DNA from: Streptococcus sp. S784/96/1
Lineage (GTDB): Bacteria > Bacillota > Bacilli > Lactobacillales > Streptococcaceae
NCBI RefSeq assembly: GCF_902729355.1
Contig: NZ_CACVCC010000006.1
Coordinates: 1 to 64,000, forward strand
Direction: 5' to 3'
DNA: 64,000 bases
Shown: positions 17,308-26,294 of the stretch, piece by piece
How the letters are laid out: every line of letters starts with the position of its first letter
Position numbering within the stretch: the first letter of the stretch is position 1
Translations under genes and position numbers: made by a program
The notes under the pieces: generated by a model
What the model was told of the DNA's origin: nothing
The model's input: only the letters and a program-made list of their open reading frames with translations
The model's database searches: none

Positions 17308-17825
17308 CGTGAAAATTCCTTTGATAATCCTTCAAAAAGTGTGTGGTTAAGACGATAAAAATCAACAACAATCTTATCATCTGTCACCGTTACTTTAGCA
17401 TAAAGTTTCTCAGATACTTCGCCTCTCGGTTGTAGAACAGAGCCAGGATTGATAAAAACAATTTTACCTTCCTGCCAGGCCGCTGCTCTATGTAAGTGTC
17501 CATATAAGCAAATATCAGCACCTGCTTCTTGAGCAAATAAATCTAAACGATCCCACATAAAGTTGATATGATAAAGGTGACCATGTGTCTGTACAATCGT
17601 CAGATTTGAAAAATGCGTCACTCGACTCTCTTCATAACCAGAATCATAATCACAATTTCCACATACCACCGATATCCCATTCCAGATAGGATCCTTGGAC
17701 TCTAATTCAGAATCACCATTATGGAAAATGGCATCAACTTTTCCTAAATAGTAATGCTTAATGTTTTCGACGACTTGCCTGTCGCCATGAGAATCGCTCA
17801 TCACAATTAATGTGTATTCAGCCAT
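17304..17825 (-). CDS. YfcE/MJ0936-family metallophosphoesterase
   Basis: 173 residues of the small calcineurin-like phosphodiesterase family. Metal ligands are visible: the D-x-H motif in MSDSHGD (about 9-15), GDSE (37-40), GNCDYD, and GHLHRAA. These enzymes hydrolyse phosphodiesters in vitro with Mn2+. The physiological substrate is unknown. The gene starts within the end of rdgB (19-base overlap), so it is coupled to it. Confidence 0.92.
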   Translation of the reverse strand: MAEYTLIVMSDSHGDRQVVENIKHYYLGKVDAIFHNGDSELESKDPIWNGISVVCGNCDYDSGYEESRVTHFSNLTIVQTHGHLYHINFMWDRLDLFAQEAGADICLYGHLHRAAAWQEGKIVFINPGSVLQPRGEVSEKLYAKVTVTDDKIVVDFYRLNHTLFEGLSKEFSR

Positions 17826-18799
17826 GTTGGAAAGACCTCCATGAGTTTTTTGACCGCTAAACCGCGGTGGGATTGTTCATTTTTTTCATCAGAAGAAAGC
17901 TGGGCAGCGGTACGGCCAGTTTCACCAACTAAGAAAAGTGGGTCGTAACCAAAGCCATTGTCTCCTTGAGCTTGCATCCCAATATAGCCTGGCCACTCAG
18001 CCTCAACAACCAAAGACTCCTTATCAGGACTTGCAACAACTAAACAGCAATGAAATTGGGCAGTTCTGTCACTTTGATTAAAAACCATTTGTAATTCATG
18101 TAATAATTTTGCATTATTTTTTGCATCTGTCGCATCTGGTCCAGAAAAACGTGCTGACCAAACACCTGGTAAACCACCCAACACATCAACCTTAAGGCCT
18201 GAATCGTCAGCTAAGACCATTTTACCAGTTAATTTAGCAATTGTCTCTGCTTTCAAACGTGCATTAGCTTCAAAAGTGGTTCCAGTCTCTTCAACATCTG
18301 GTAAATCTGGGTAATCATTTAGATTTTCAACCTTAATCCCCATCTTGTCAAAGCATTGACGAAACTCTTTGGTTTTTCCTTCGTTTTTCGTAGCTATTAA
18401 AAGCGTATCCCCAAAGCCTGTATCAGATTGACCAAAGAAGTCTTTCAAAGACACACCATTTGTTGACACATAAACGGAGTAAAGCTTTTCCCCTTCGATA
18501 ATAAGAACAGTTCCTTTATGATGGACTACTCTAAATTGACGGTCATTTAGGTCATTTAAAATCTCTAGGGCAAACTGAATCAGCTGAACATCTGATTGTA
18601 GTCTGATGACCTCAATAGCTACACATTGATTAAAATCATCTTCATACCTTGGAAAAATCAATTGATCCAACTGATGAGCAAGCCGAGAAATATCCTGTTC
18701 TCTCCCATTCTCTCCAAAACTAGAAAACATATTGGCGAAAGAACCTTTTCCGATAAACCAATTATTGTCATCTTTATATTCATAAATTTTTTCTGTCAT
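17807..18799 (-). CDS. rdgB: XTP/dITP diphosphatase RdgB with N-terminal extension
   Basis: 330 residues, against about 200 for an ordinary RdgB. The C-terminal part is a full Ham1/RdgB domain: [16 protein letters not shown] (about 133-148), [24 protein letters not shown] and GFGYDPLFL. It removes non-canonical purine triphosphates. The first 125 residues form an added domain of unknown role, ending [21 protein letters not shown] decayed copy of that domain lies directly upstream. The racE-rdgB-phosphodiesterase order is common in streptococci. Confidence 0.94.
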   Translation of the reverse strand: MTEKIYEYKDDNNWFIGKGSFANMFSSFGENGREQDISRLAHQLDQLIFPRYEDDFNQCVAIEVIRLQSDVQLIQFALEILNDLNDRQFRVVHHKGTVLIIEGEKLYSVYVSTNGVSLKDFFGQSDTGFGDTLLIATKNEGKTKEFRQCFDKMGIKVENLNDYPDLPDVEETGTTFEANARLKAETIAKLTGKMVLADDSGLKVDVLGGLPGVWSARFSGPDATDAKNNAKLLHELQMVFNQSDRTAQFHCCLVVASPDKESLVVEAEWPGYIGMQAQGDNGFGYDPLFLVGETGRTAAQLSSDEKNEQSHRGLAVKKLMEVFPTWLNTH

Positions 18800-18826
18800 T
18801 GCTCCACGTGCTCCATATTGTTATTT

Positions 18827-19178
18827 TTATTTGTATTCAAGAAATTTTTCAACATTGATACCATTTTTAGGCAAATAGAAGTAACTAATTAGATTTTCTT
18901 CCACAACTAACACTGCACCTTGCCACTTCTTTACTGCTAATGAACGTTCTGTTTTGTCTTTAATCATATTAACAACAAAAGTGATAGAGTCACTATCAGA
19001 TTCTTGGATGACAACATAGACTTGAAGCTTCGAAATCTCCAGAGCCACCAGCAAGCTAGTATAAAGCCTACGAAGGCTCTTTAAAATCATCATCTCCAAC
19101 ACAAGTAAAATGAGTAAAATCATCCCATTTTCCAATATACCCAGTCAGTTTTTGTCCAATACTTGTTGAGTTGTCTCA
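18827..19178 (-). pseudogene. Decayed duplicate of the RdgB N-terminal domain
   Basis: The open frame 18827-19135 codes for 102 residues. Its C-terminal half aligns with the RdgB extension: GAVLVVEENLISYFYLPKNG against [20 protein letters not shown], both followed by a short acidic and aromatic end. The first 25 residues look like out-of-frame sequence. Another frame in 19067-19170 reads YIGKWDDFTHFTCVGDDDFK before a stop near 19072, which suggests a frameshift there. It lies between racE and rdgB. It may alternatively be a short functional paralog from an internal start. Confidence 0.5.
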
Positions 19179-19973
19179 TTATAAATTCACATGCTCCACA
19201 TGAATTTCTTGCCCTAGCCAATTTTCAGCGATTTCTTTAAATGTGGCCACGCCAGCGGTGGTGAAAAAACGATGTCTCTCCATAGCAACCTCTCGACTGT
19301 GATTGAGTTGAAAATAATTAAGAAGAACTGATACATCACGGATACATTCTGCTCCGCTATCAATCAATTTCACCTGATTTCCCATAACATTTTGGATAAT
19401 TGGCCGTAAAAGCGGGTAGTGTGTGCACCCCAAAACTAGGGTATCTATTTTCCCCACTAAAGGTTCTAAGGTCTCGTAGACGATTTTCTTAGCAAGACTC
19501 GAAGAGGCTTCATTTGATTCTACAATGGGAACAAATTTGGGACAAGCAAGACTTGTCACAGACATTTGTGGTGATAACTGATGAATCTTTTCTCTATAAA
19601 TGTCTGAGGTAATTGTCATTGGCGTACCAATGATTCCTATTTTTCCTGATGTCGTTGATTTAATAGCAGCACTCGAACCAGGTAAAATCACTCCAAGAAC
19701 AGGAATATCTAAGGCATTCTTAACTTCTTCCCAAGCTACAGCAGTCGCCGTATTACAAGCAAAAACAATCATTTTGACATTTTTGGTCAATAGAAAATGA
19801 ACCAGTTCCCAAGTATATTCCCTTATTTGATCAGCAGGCCTAGGTCCATAAGGAGCACGTGCTGAATCTCCGATATAAACAATTTCTTCGTGTGGCAATT
19901 GACGCATCAGTTCACGAACAACCGTCAAACCACCAACACCTGAGTCTAAAAAACCAATTGGTCGATTATCCAT
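19179..19973 (-). CDS. racE: Glutamate racemase
   Basis: 264 residues. The two catalytic cysteines are visible in FACNTATA (about 72-79) and GCTHYPLL (about 184-191), together with [15 protein letters not shown] near the start. It converts L- to D-glutamate for peptidoglycan. I start at the ATG at 19973, before [11 protein letters not shown]. The longer reading would use a TTG. It leads the racE-rdgB-phosphodiesterase-cbpB unit. Confidence 0.96.
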   Translation of the reverse strand: MDNRPIGFLDSGVGGLTVVRELMRQLPHEEIVYIGDSARAPYGPRPADQIREYTWELVHFLLTKNVKMIVFACNTATAVAWEEVKNALDIPVLGVILPGSSAAIKSTTSGKIGIIGTPMTITSDIYREKIHQLSPQMSVTSLACPKFVPIVESNEASSSLAKKIVYETLEPLVGKIDTLVLGCTHYPLLRPIIQNVMGNQVKLIDSGAECIRDVSVLLNYFQLNHSREVAMERHRFFTTAGVATFKEIAENWLGQEIHVEHVNL

Positions 19974-20023
19974 AGTTATTTTTCCTAATTTTTTCAATTA
20001 GATACATTTCCCCTAATACTAAT

Positions 20024-20494
20024 TCAAATTCAAAAATTATTTTTTGTTTCTTTCTAAAAAAGTGAGGACACTGCCAAGGTATAGGAGACCTTTGAAGGTG
20101 AGAAATAAGACGAACAGAGTTCGTCACAATCATTAAGGTCTGGTGGACCTTTTGAAGTAGGAAATAAAGCTAACGAAGTTAGCATTAAAACCTCCTTCTG
20201 AGTGCCATTACTAGATTTGAGCCTAACCATACTTGTCGGCTACTTGACTGCATCCATTCTGCCTAATCATCCTAGCGAGAGAACTACTACGACATTGATT
20301 CTCAATTTCTGTAGTTCTTACCAAAGTCCGTTCTTATCACGAGAAAACTCTGAGCTCTTTTATTTCTCAGCGACAAGGAAATTGCACTGATAAAAGTACC
20401 ACTATGGCGAAAGAAACGTTTTATCATTACTACGTTCATTAATCCACCAATGACATTAGAGATTCCAAAATGCTAATTTTAATTTTGAATGAGT
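20024..20494. repeat. Gene-less repeat element with two hairpin cores
   Basis: The ends resemble each other in inverted orientation (about 20026-20046 and 20471-20492, A/T-rich, AATTTTGAATGAGTAT type). Inside are two tandem units GGAGACCTTTGAA...GAAATAA and GGACCTTTTGAAG...GAAATAAAGC, each followed by a hairpin: GACGAAC-AGA-GTTCGTC (20109-20125) and GCTAAC-GAA-GTTAGC (20169-20183). A related unit lies reversed near 24150-24200. I see no real gene in 19998-20558. Confidence 0.6.
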
Positions 20495-20558
20495 ATCAAT
20501 TGGCCTACAAAAATTTACAAAGAAAAGGAACGGGAATCCCACTCCCACTCCCTATCTC

Positions 20559-20801
20559 TTATTTTTTCTTTTTGTTAGCTGCTGCTTTTGAATGTTTAAT
20601 GATATTGCGATAAGCTTGTTGAACTTTAGCCTCGCTCGGCTTTTGCCCCATTTGACTCATCATCTCACGGACTGCATTAACATCCAAACGTGGATTTTCA
20701 GAAAATTCTTTTTCAACCTGTTTGCGCAAGATATAACCACCTGCAAACATACCGCCTCCAAAAGCTACTACTAATAATAAAATCCAAAGAAATGTATTCA
20801 T
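20559..20801 (-). CDS. yneF: YneF-family small membrane protein
   Basis: 80 residues: one N-terminal helix (about 4-24, [20 protein letters not shown]), then the family core [29 protein letters not shown] and a Lys-rich tail. YneF (UPF0154) is widespread in Firmicutes and its function is unknown. It stands alone on the minus strand. A palindromic TTATCAT array lies about 210 bases upstream. Confidence 0.93.
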   Translation of the reverse strand: MNTFLWILLLVVAFGGGMFAGGYILRKQVEKEFSENPRLDVNAVREMMSQMGQKPSEAKVQQAYRNIIKHSKAAANKKKK

Positions 20802-21253
20802 AATGATTCCTATTCTCTCTAAATATTTTTACTGTCATATTATAGCATTTTTAAGGTAAAATGACAACGAGAAAAAGCATCTCTAAACAATACAAGAACG
20901 AAGAAATTGCATAACAAACTTACTAAGATATCACTATTTTCTAACCACATCCAATTTTGATTGTTTTATGATGTTTACATGTTATTATGAGTAGTCTTGC
21001 ATTTTTATCATTAATGATAACAGATTATCATCATAATAATCACCCTTTTACGAAAATACATTATCTAAAAGCAACAATTTCTTCATGCCTAGCGTAATAT
21101 TTCGATCTTTATCTTCCTAGGTACTAACTATTTCTAAAAATGTTTCAATAAGCAACATTGAAAATCATTTATATGAGCCACTTGCGTCTCTGAAATGTAG
21201 CAAAACTAGCTAAGACCTTAACCTAACTTCACCTAGTGATAATCCATCCGTAT
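20802..21253. other. Intergenic, no gene seen
   Basis: No coding frame with a ribosome binding site is visible. The only structure is at 21005-21031: the 16-bp palindrome TTATCATTAATGATAA followed after 4 bases by another TTATCAT, so three alternating heptamers in a row. Confidence 0.6.
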
Positions 21254-22612
21254 CTAGGCCCTGTAACTCTTGAAATATTCTCTTTTCTTTCGGTAAGCAA
21301 TATAAAGCTGCGCCGCCATTGGCACCCATAGGAGAGGCTCACATAAAATCACACCTAGGTAACCAAGTTTCGGAATAATAAACACTACAAAAATAATTTT
21401 GCCAAACAATTCAATAAAACTAGAAATTAAAGGTAATCTCTTGAAGCCAAGTCCCTGCAAACTATTCCGTAAAACAAACAACAACCCTAGAATTGGGTAA
21501 AAAGGTGTCGTCAAACGAATATAGAGCTGAGAAGCAGAAAGAAGTTCTGTTTGATTAGACCCTGAAATTAAAATGGTTAGTCCTTTACCAGCAAAAGCGA
21601 GGAAGAGGAAAGCAAATATCGCCCAAATCACAACAACCAAAGAAGCCCTTTTTATTCCCTTTATAATCCTTTCGTATTGACGTGCTCCAAAATTTTGTGA
21701 CGCAAAAGTTGCCATAGCTGATGCTGTTGCTGTCATTGGCATAATAAAGAAGGCTTGAATGCGTCGAGCAGTCACTTGCGCACCTATAATATAAACTCCC
21801 AAACCATTGATTGCCGTTTGTAGGATAACTGTTCCAATAGAAACAATAGAAAACATCAATCCCATTGACATTCCTTGGCCTAACATATCACGATACAAGT
21901 TTTTATCAATTCGAAAATGATTTCTTTTAGGAATCAATAATTGACGTTTTTGATAGATATAAGTCCAACAAAGAACCGTTGATAGCGCCTGAGCAATCAA
22001 TGTCGCAATACTTGCCCCCTTTATACCCATTTGAAAAGGCCCAACAAAAAGCCAGTCCAATCCAATATTAAGAACAGCAGAGAAAACAAGAATATACAGT
22101 ACCGTTAAACTATCACCAATCGCTCTTAGCAAGGCCGCCCCCAAATTATAAGAAACAGTAATAAGCAATCCAGATAAAATAAGGATAATATAATGATAGG
22201 CTTGGTGGATTATATTATCTGGGGTTCCTAAGATTTGTAAAAGAGGATACAATCCAATCCATCCCAAAACCGTGAAAAATAAAGCAACCATAAAACCTAT
22301 TGTAATCGAAGCAGCAACAGATTTTTTTAGCATAACATCATCTTTAGCACCAAAATAGCGAGCAATTACAATCCCCATACCATTTGTAATCCCTATAGTA
22401 AAGCCAATAATTAATTCAAAAACGGCAGCCGTCGACCCTACTGCGGCTAACGCATTTTCACCTAAAAAATTTCCAACAATCATTGTATCGGTCGTATTAT
22501 ACAATTGTTGAAAAATATTAGATACCATTATCGGCCAAGCAAAAGCTAAAATAACCTTTAAAACGGAACCTTTTGTTAAATCAAGACCTGAATTTTTCAT
22601 TTTATCACTCAA
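21254..22612 (-). CDS. MATE-family efflux transporter
   Basis: 452 residues with twelve hydrophobic segments and two MatE halves. The N-terminal signature MVSNIFQQLYNTTDTMIVG (about 34-52) and the second-half ARRIQAFFIMPM are typical of the DinF/NorM-like Firmicutes branch. It should export cationic compounds or drugs by Na+ or H+ exchange. The substrate is not evident. An alternative ATG lies four codons in. It is a single-gene unit. Confidence 0.93.
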   Translation of the reverse strand: MSDKMKNSGLDLTKGSVLKVILAFAWPIMVSNIFQQLYNTTDTMIVGNFLGENALAAVGSTAAVFELIIGFTIGITNGMGIVIARYFGAKDDVMLKKSVAASITIGFMVALFFTVLGWIGLYPLLQILGTPDNIIHQAYHYIILILSGLLITVSYNLGAALLRAIGDSLTVLYILVFSAVLNIGLDWLFVGPFQMGIKGASIATLIAQALSTVLCWTYIYQKRQLLIPKRNHFRIDKNLYRDMLGQGMSMGLMFSIVSIGTVILQTAINGLGVYIIGAQVTARRIQAFFIMPMTATASAMATFASQNFGARQYERIIKGIKRASLVVVIWAIFAFLFLAFAGKGLTILISGSNQTELLSASQLYIRLTTPFYPILGLLFVLRNSLQGLGFKRLPLISSFIELFGKIIFVVFIIPKLGYLGVILCEPLLWVPMAAQLYIAYRKKREYFKSYRA

Positions 22613-22756
22613 AGAAACCTTAAATTATCGAGAGAATCATTCCCTAGACACTAGTCTCTACTTCAGCTTTTCCAAAAGCTGAAAATCCTTTCTATGTTAG
22701 AGTAGGTATAACTAATCTTACACGTGTAAAAACCACGTTAGCACGCGGTTTCCATA

Positions 22757-24001
22757 TTATTTTTCAAAATCAAACCCATATAAAGTTGCAAAATAATCAT
22801 CGGGTCTCTCAGCACGTCGGATTAATCTGGCAGTCCCATTTTCTTGATAGAGAATTTCTGCCGAACGTAATCTAGCATTATACTGATACCCCATTGAAAA
22901 GCCGTGGGCTCCTGTATCATGAATGACTAAGGTATCTCCTACACGAGCCTCTGGTAATCCACGTTGTTTCGCAAACTTATCATTATTTTCACAAAGAGAG
23001 CCTACCACATCGACAACTTCTATTTTTCCATTAGGATTTGTCATATTGGTAATGTGATGGTAAGACCCATACATTGCTGGACGCAACAAATTTACAGCTG
23101 ATGCGTCAACGCCAACATAATCCCGATAGGTTTTCTTGCGGTGGAGAACCTTTGTCACTAAAAGGCCGTGAGGAGCTAGCATAAAACGACCAAGCTCTGT
23201 GAAAATCTTAATATGACCAAGACCAGCTGGGATTAACACTTCATCAAAAACCTCGTGCACACCTTTACCGATAATGTCAATATCATTCGCCACCTCCTCG
23301 GGACGATAGTTGACACCAATACCGCCAGATAGGTTTATAAAACTAAGTTCTACACCTGTTTTTTCCTTGATTTCAACGGCAAGGGTAAAAAGCTGACGCG
23401 CCAATTCAGGATAGTAATCATTTGTAACCGTATTTGAAGCCAAGAAGGAATGAATACCAAACTCCTTAACACCATAAGCTTCCAAATCTTTGAAGCCCTG
23501 AATCAACTGGTCATGGGTCATCCCAAATTTTGATTCTTCAGGATTATCCATAATCTCTGTTCCCAGAGCAAAAACGCCACCTGGATTATAGCGAAGCGAC
23601 ACAGTCTCTGGTAGTCCTGCTGTTTCTTTCAGAAACGCAATCATCTCATAGGCATCTAGATTAATGGTAGCCCCAATTTCTCGAGCATAGGCATATTCAC
23701 GCGCAGGAGTATTGTTAGAGGAGAACATAATGTCCGTAAAACCAAGTTTCCGGCTCATTAGTAACTCGACTTCAGTTGCGCAGTCAACACCACAATTTTC
23801 CTCTTGCAAAATCTTTAAAATCGCAGGGGTTGGGGTCGCCTTAACTGCAAAATATTCTTTAAATCCCTTATTCCAGGCAAAGGCTTTGTTTAAAGCACGT
23901 GCTTTTTCACGAATTCCTTTTTCATCATATAAATGGAAAGGAGTTGGAAATTGTGCTGTAATAGTTTCTAATTCACTAGCAGAAATAAAAGGTACCTTCA
24001 T
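22757..24001 (-). CDS. lysA: Diaminopimelate decarboxylase
   Basis: 414 residues, a fold type III PLP enzyme. The PLP lysine lies in YFAVKATPTP (about 49-58), the phosphate-binding Gly-rich loop in FINLSGGIGVNY, and the CxxH-like catalytic Cys in VGSLCENNDKF. It makes lysine from meso-diaminopimelate. The start has GAGG before ATG. No lysine riboswitch or T-box is visible upstream. The gene stands alone. Confidence 0.95.
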   Translation of the reverse strand: MKVPFISASELETITAQFPTPFHLYDEKGIREKARALNKAFAWNKGFKEYFAVKATPTPAILKILQEENCGVDCATEVELLMSRKLGFTDIMFSSNNTPAREYAYAREIGATINLDAYEMIAFLKETAGLPETVSLRYNPGGVFALGTEIMDNPEESKFGMTHDQLIQGFKDLEAYGVKEFGIHSFLASNTVTNDYYPELARQLFTLAVEIKEKTGVELSFINLSGGIGVNYRPEEVANDIDIIGKGVHEVFDEVLIPAGLGHIKIFTELGRFMLAPHGLLVTKVLHRKKTYRDYVGVDASAVNLLRPAMYGSYHHITNMTNPNGKIEVVDVVGSLCENNDKFAKQRGLPEARVGDTLVIHDTGAHGFSMGYQYNARLRSAEILYQENGTARLIRRAERPDDYFATLYGFDFEK

Positions 24002-24028
24002 GCTTTATCCTCTAATTTTCAAAATATT

Positions 24029-24298
24029 ATGACTATTTTAACATGAAAATTTATTTATGACTAGTATTATATCTATTCAAACACAACATACACAGTGAGG
24101 AGAAGATATTTCTTTCACCATGATGGTATTCTTATCAGTCAAACTATCTGAAGGAGGCTTTGTTGCTGACCTCGTCAGCTTTATTTCACATTTCTAAAGG
24201 TCTCCCAAACCTTTGGAGCCCCCTACTACATAAACTGTCCAAAATTTGTGAATACAAGTTATCAGATTTTGATTTTAAATGAGCATAAAATAGTCATG
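24029..24298. repeat. Repeat element with 12-bp perfect terminal inverted repeat
   Basis: ATGACTATTTTA (24029-24040) is the exact reverse complement of TAAAATAGTCAT (24286-24297). The right end continues as CAGATTTTGATTTTAAATGAG, like the end at 13279. Inside, reversed relative to 20150-20200, is the unit with the hairpin GCTGAC-CTC-GTCAGC (24165-24179). No gene lies in 24041-24285. Confidence 0.6.
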
Positions 24299-24328
24299 TT
24301 TAAAATGAGTAAAATAGACTAAAAATGA

Positions 24329-24354
24329 TAAACACCCTGAAAAACAGAGTGTTT
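24329..24354 (-). terminator. Terminator of cshA
   Basis: TAAACACCCTG pairs with CAGAGTGTTTA over an A loop. On the minus strand a T-rich stretch follows the stem. Confidence 0.7.
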
Positions 24355-24372
24355 AGATTTATTTGAACACTA

Positions 24373-25998
24373 TTACTTCTCACCTTTATGACGAATGGTG
24401 AATCCTGACCCTGAATTGTTTAATTTGTCAGCGTTTTTAAAGTCACTACCACGACGGGTTTTACGTTTAAAGTCACTGCGTCCATTACCATCATGGGTAT
24501 CACGGCGTTCATGACGTTTGCCTCCGCGGTAGTCCTCTCGATCATCTCGACGACGATCACGTCCTCCACGACGGTCATTATCACGGCCATTACGATTACG
24601 ATCACGATTCCCACGACCATTTTTACCAGAATTTTTATTGCCATGACCACCACCAACATATTTGAATGGTAATGGTTTTTCACGAGCAATTTCAACTTCT
24701 GGGAGAGAATCTGGATCTTGAACTGTTAAGCTAAAAATGTAAAGGGCAAGTTCTTCAGGTGTAAATTCTTGAGCTAATTTGACAGCATCAGCTTTGAACT
24801 TATCGAAGTTTTGACGAAGGCTCTCATCTGCAAAATCACGTTCAATTTTCTTAAGTGCTACTTTTTTCTTAGCTTGGAAAGCTTCTTCAGAGGTTGCTGG
24901 TTTTAAACCAGTCATGCGCTTTTTCGTCAAGTTTTCAATGATAGCCAAGTACCCCATCTCATTTGGTGAGACAAAAGTAATTGATTGACCAGATTTCCCA
25001 GCACGGCCTGTACGTCCGATACGGTGAACATAGCTTTCTGGATCTTGTGGGATATCGTAGTTATAGACATGTGTAACACCTGAAATATCCAAGCCACGCG
25101 CTGCTACGTCAGTTGCTACTAAGATATCAATCTGATCATTTTTAAAGTCACGGATAACACGAAGGCGTTTGTTTTGATCTAGATCACCGTGAATACCTTC
25201 GGCACGGAATCCACGAATTTTAAGACCACGTGTCAACTCATCCACACGTCGCTTGGTACGACCAAAGACAATTGATAGTTCAGGCTGATCAACATCCATC
25301 AGACGTGTCATGGTATCAAATTTTTCTTGTTCTTTGACGCGAACATAATACTGATCTACATTAACATTGGTCAATTCTTTTGCCTTGATTTTAACGTGTT
25401 CAGGATTTTTCATGAACTTAATCCCAATTTGTTTGATTGGTTCAGGCATAGTTGCTGAAAATAGCAAGGTTTGACGTTCTTCTGGAATACGGTTAATAAT
25501 CGCTTCAATATCTTCCAAGAAGCCCATGTTAAGCATTTCATCAGCCTCATCAAGAATCAAGGTCTCCACATCTTGTAATTTCAAGGCTTTGCGTTTAATC
25601 AAATCAAGCAAACGTCCGGGTGTTCCGACAACGATATGGGCACCTGATTTGAGAGCTTTAATCTGTTTCTCAATACTCGAACCACCATAAACGGAACGTA
25701 CTTTTACGCCTTTATCACGACCAAAACGAAAGAGTTCTTCTTGAGATTGAACAGCCAACTCACGTGTCGGAGCAATGACAAGTGCTTGAATGGTATTTTC
25801 TGCTGTCCGAATTTTATTTAAGGTTGGTAAACCAAAAGCAGCTGTTTTTCCAGTCCCCGTTTGGGCTTGACCAATAACATCTTTCCCTTCAAGAGCGAGT
25901 GGAATAGTCAACTCTTGAATTGGAGATGGTGTTTCAAAACCAGCAGTAACAACAGCTGATTGAATATCAGCGGATAAGTTTAATTCAGTAAATTTCAA
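24373..25998 (-). CDS. cshA: DEAD-box RNA helicase CshA
   Basis: 541 residues with all motifs canonical: AQTGTGKTAA (about 42-51), PTRELA, GTPGR, DEAD, SAT, VATDVAARGLDISGV, HRIGRTGRAG. After the two RecA domains comes a C-terminal part of about 90 residues rich in Arg, Gly, Asp and Asn (RNRNGRDNDRRGGRDRRRDD), which is the RNA-binding tail of CshA. It unwinds RNA in degradosome and ribosome assembly and matters in the cold. The upstream leader holds a hairpin at about 26050-26070. Confidence 0.95.
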   Translation of the reverse strand: MKFTELNLSADIQSAVVTAGFETPSPIQELTIPLALEGKDVIGQAQTGTGKTAAFGLPTLNKIRTAENTIQALVIAPTRELAVQSQEELFRFGRDKGVKVRSVYGGSSIEKQIKALKSGAHIVVGTPGRLLDLIKRKALKLQDVETLILDEADEMLNMGFLEDIEAIINRIPEERQTLLFSATMPEPIKQIGIKFMKNPEHVKIKAKELTNVNVDQYYVRVKEQEKFDTMTRLMDVDQPELSIVFGRTKRRVDELTRGLKIRGFRAEGIHGDLDQNKRLRVIRDFKNDQIDILVATDVAARGLDISGVTHVYNYDIPQDPESYVHRIGRTGRAGKSGQSITFVSPNEMGYLAIIENLTKKRMTGLKPATSEEAFQAKKKVALKKIERDFADESLRQNFDKFKADAVKLAQEFTPEELALYIFSLTVQDPDSLPEVEIAREKPLPFKYVGGGHGNKNSGKNGRGNRDRNRNGRDNDRRGGRDRRRDDREDYRGGKRHERRDTHDGNGRSDFKRKTRRGSDFKNADKLNNSGSGFTIRHKGEK

Positions 25999-26015
25999 TT
26001 GTTTCTCTTTTCTAA

Positions 26016-26071
26016 AAACGGTGCGAAGCCGTCTTATATAACTTATTTTGTGCAGACCTACTCTGCACGGT
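26016..26071 (-). promoter_or_regulatory. Leader hairpins upstream of cshA
   Basis: GTGCAGA-CCTAC-TCTGCAC forms a 7-bp hairpin. Nearer the gene ACGG-CTTCGCA-CCGT is followed by TTTTT on the minus strand, which looks like a weak attenuator about 25 bases before the start. Function is inferred from layout only. Confidence 0.4.
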
Positions 26072-26255
26072 TTGTCGTCTTGATTAACAACTTATCTAGT
26101 GTAACACAATCACTTCTAAAATGATAGGAAAGTGCCGTATTTTTTTCATAAACACGTTTTCACACAAAAAATAATGGCTAATAGGAATTTCTTTTGCTTA
26201 ATATAACGTATTCAAATGGTAAGTTTCTCTGTTTCCCCCTTTTTTCTACAATTTA

Positions 26256-26290
26256 AAAAGAGCTAAAAATTGACTTCCTAGCTCTTCTTG
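26256..26290 (-). terminator. Terminator after the first secreted reductase
   Basis: AAGAGCTA and TAGCTCTT pair. On the minus strand the stem is followed by TTTTAAA. It lies directly behind the stop codon. Confidence 0.65.
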
Positions 26291-26294
26291 TAAA

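Noticed and set aside
20202..20390. 62-codon frame in the repeat region
   Set aside because: It lies inside the intergenic repeat element and has no start signals.
24420..24695. 91-codon frame inside cshA
   Set aside because: Repetitive Val/Met reading of the Arg/Gly tail in a wrong frame.
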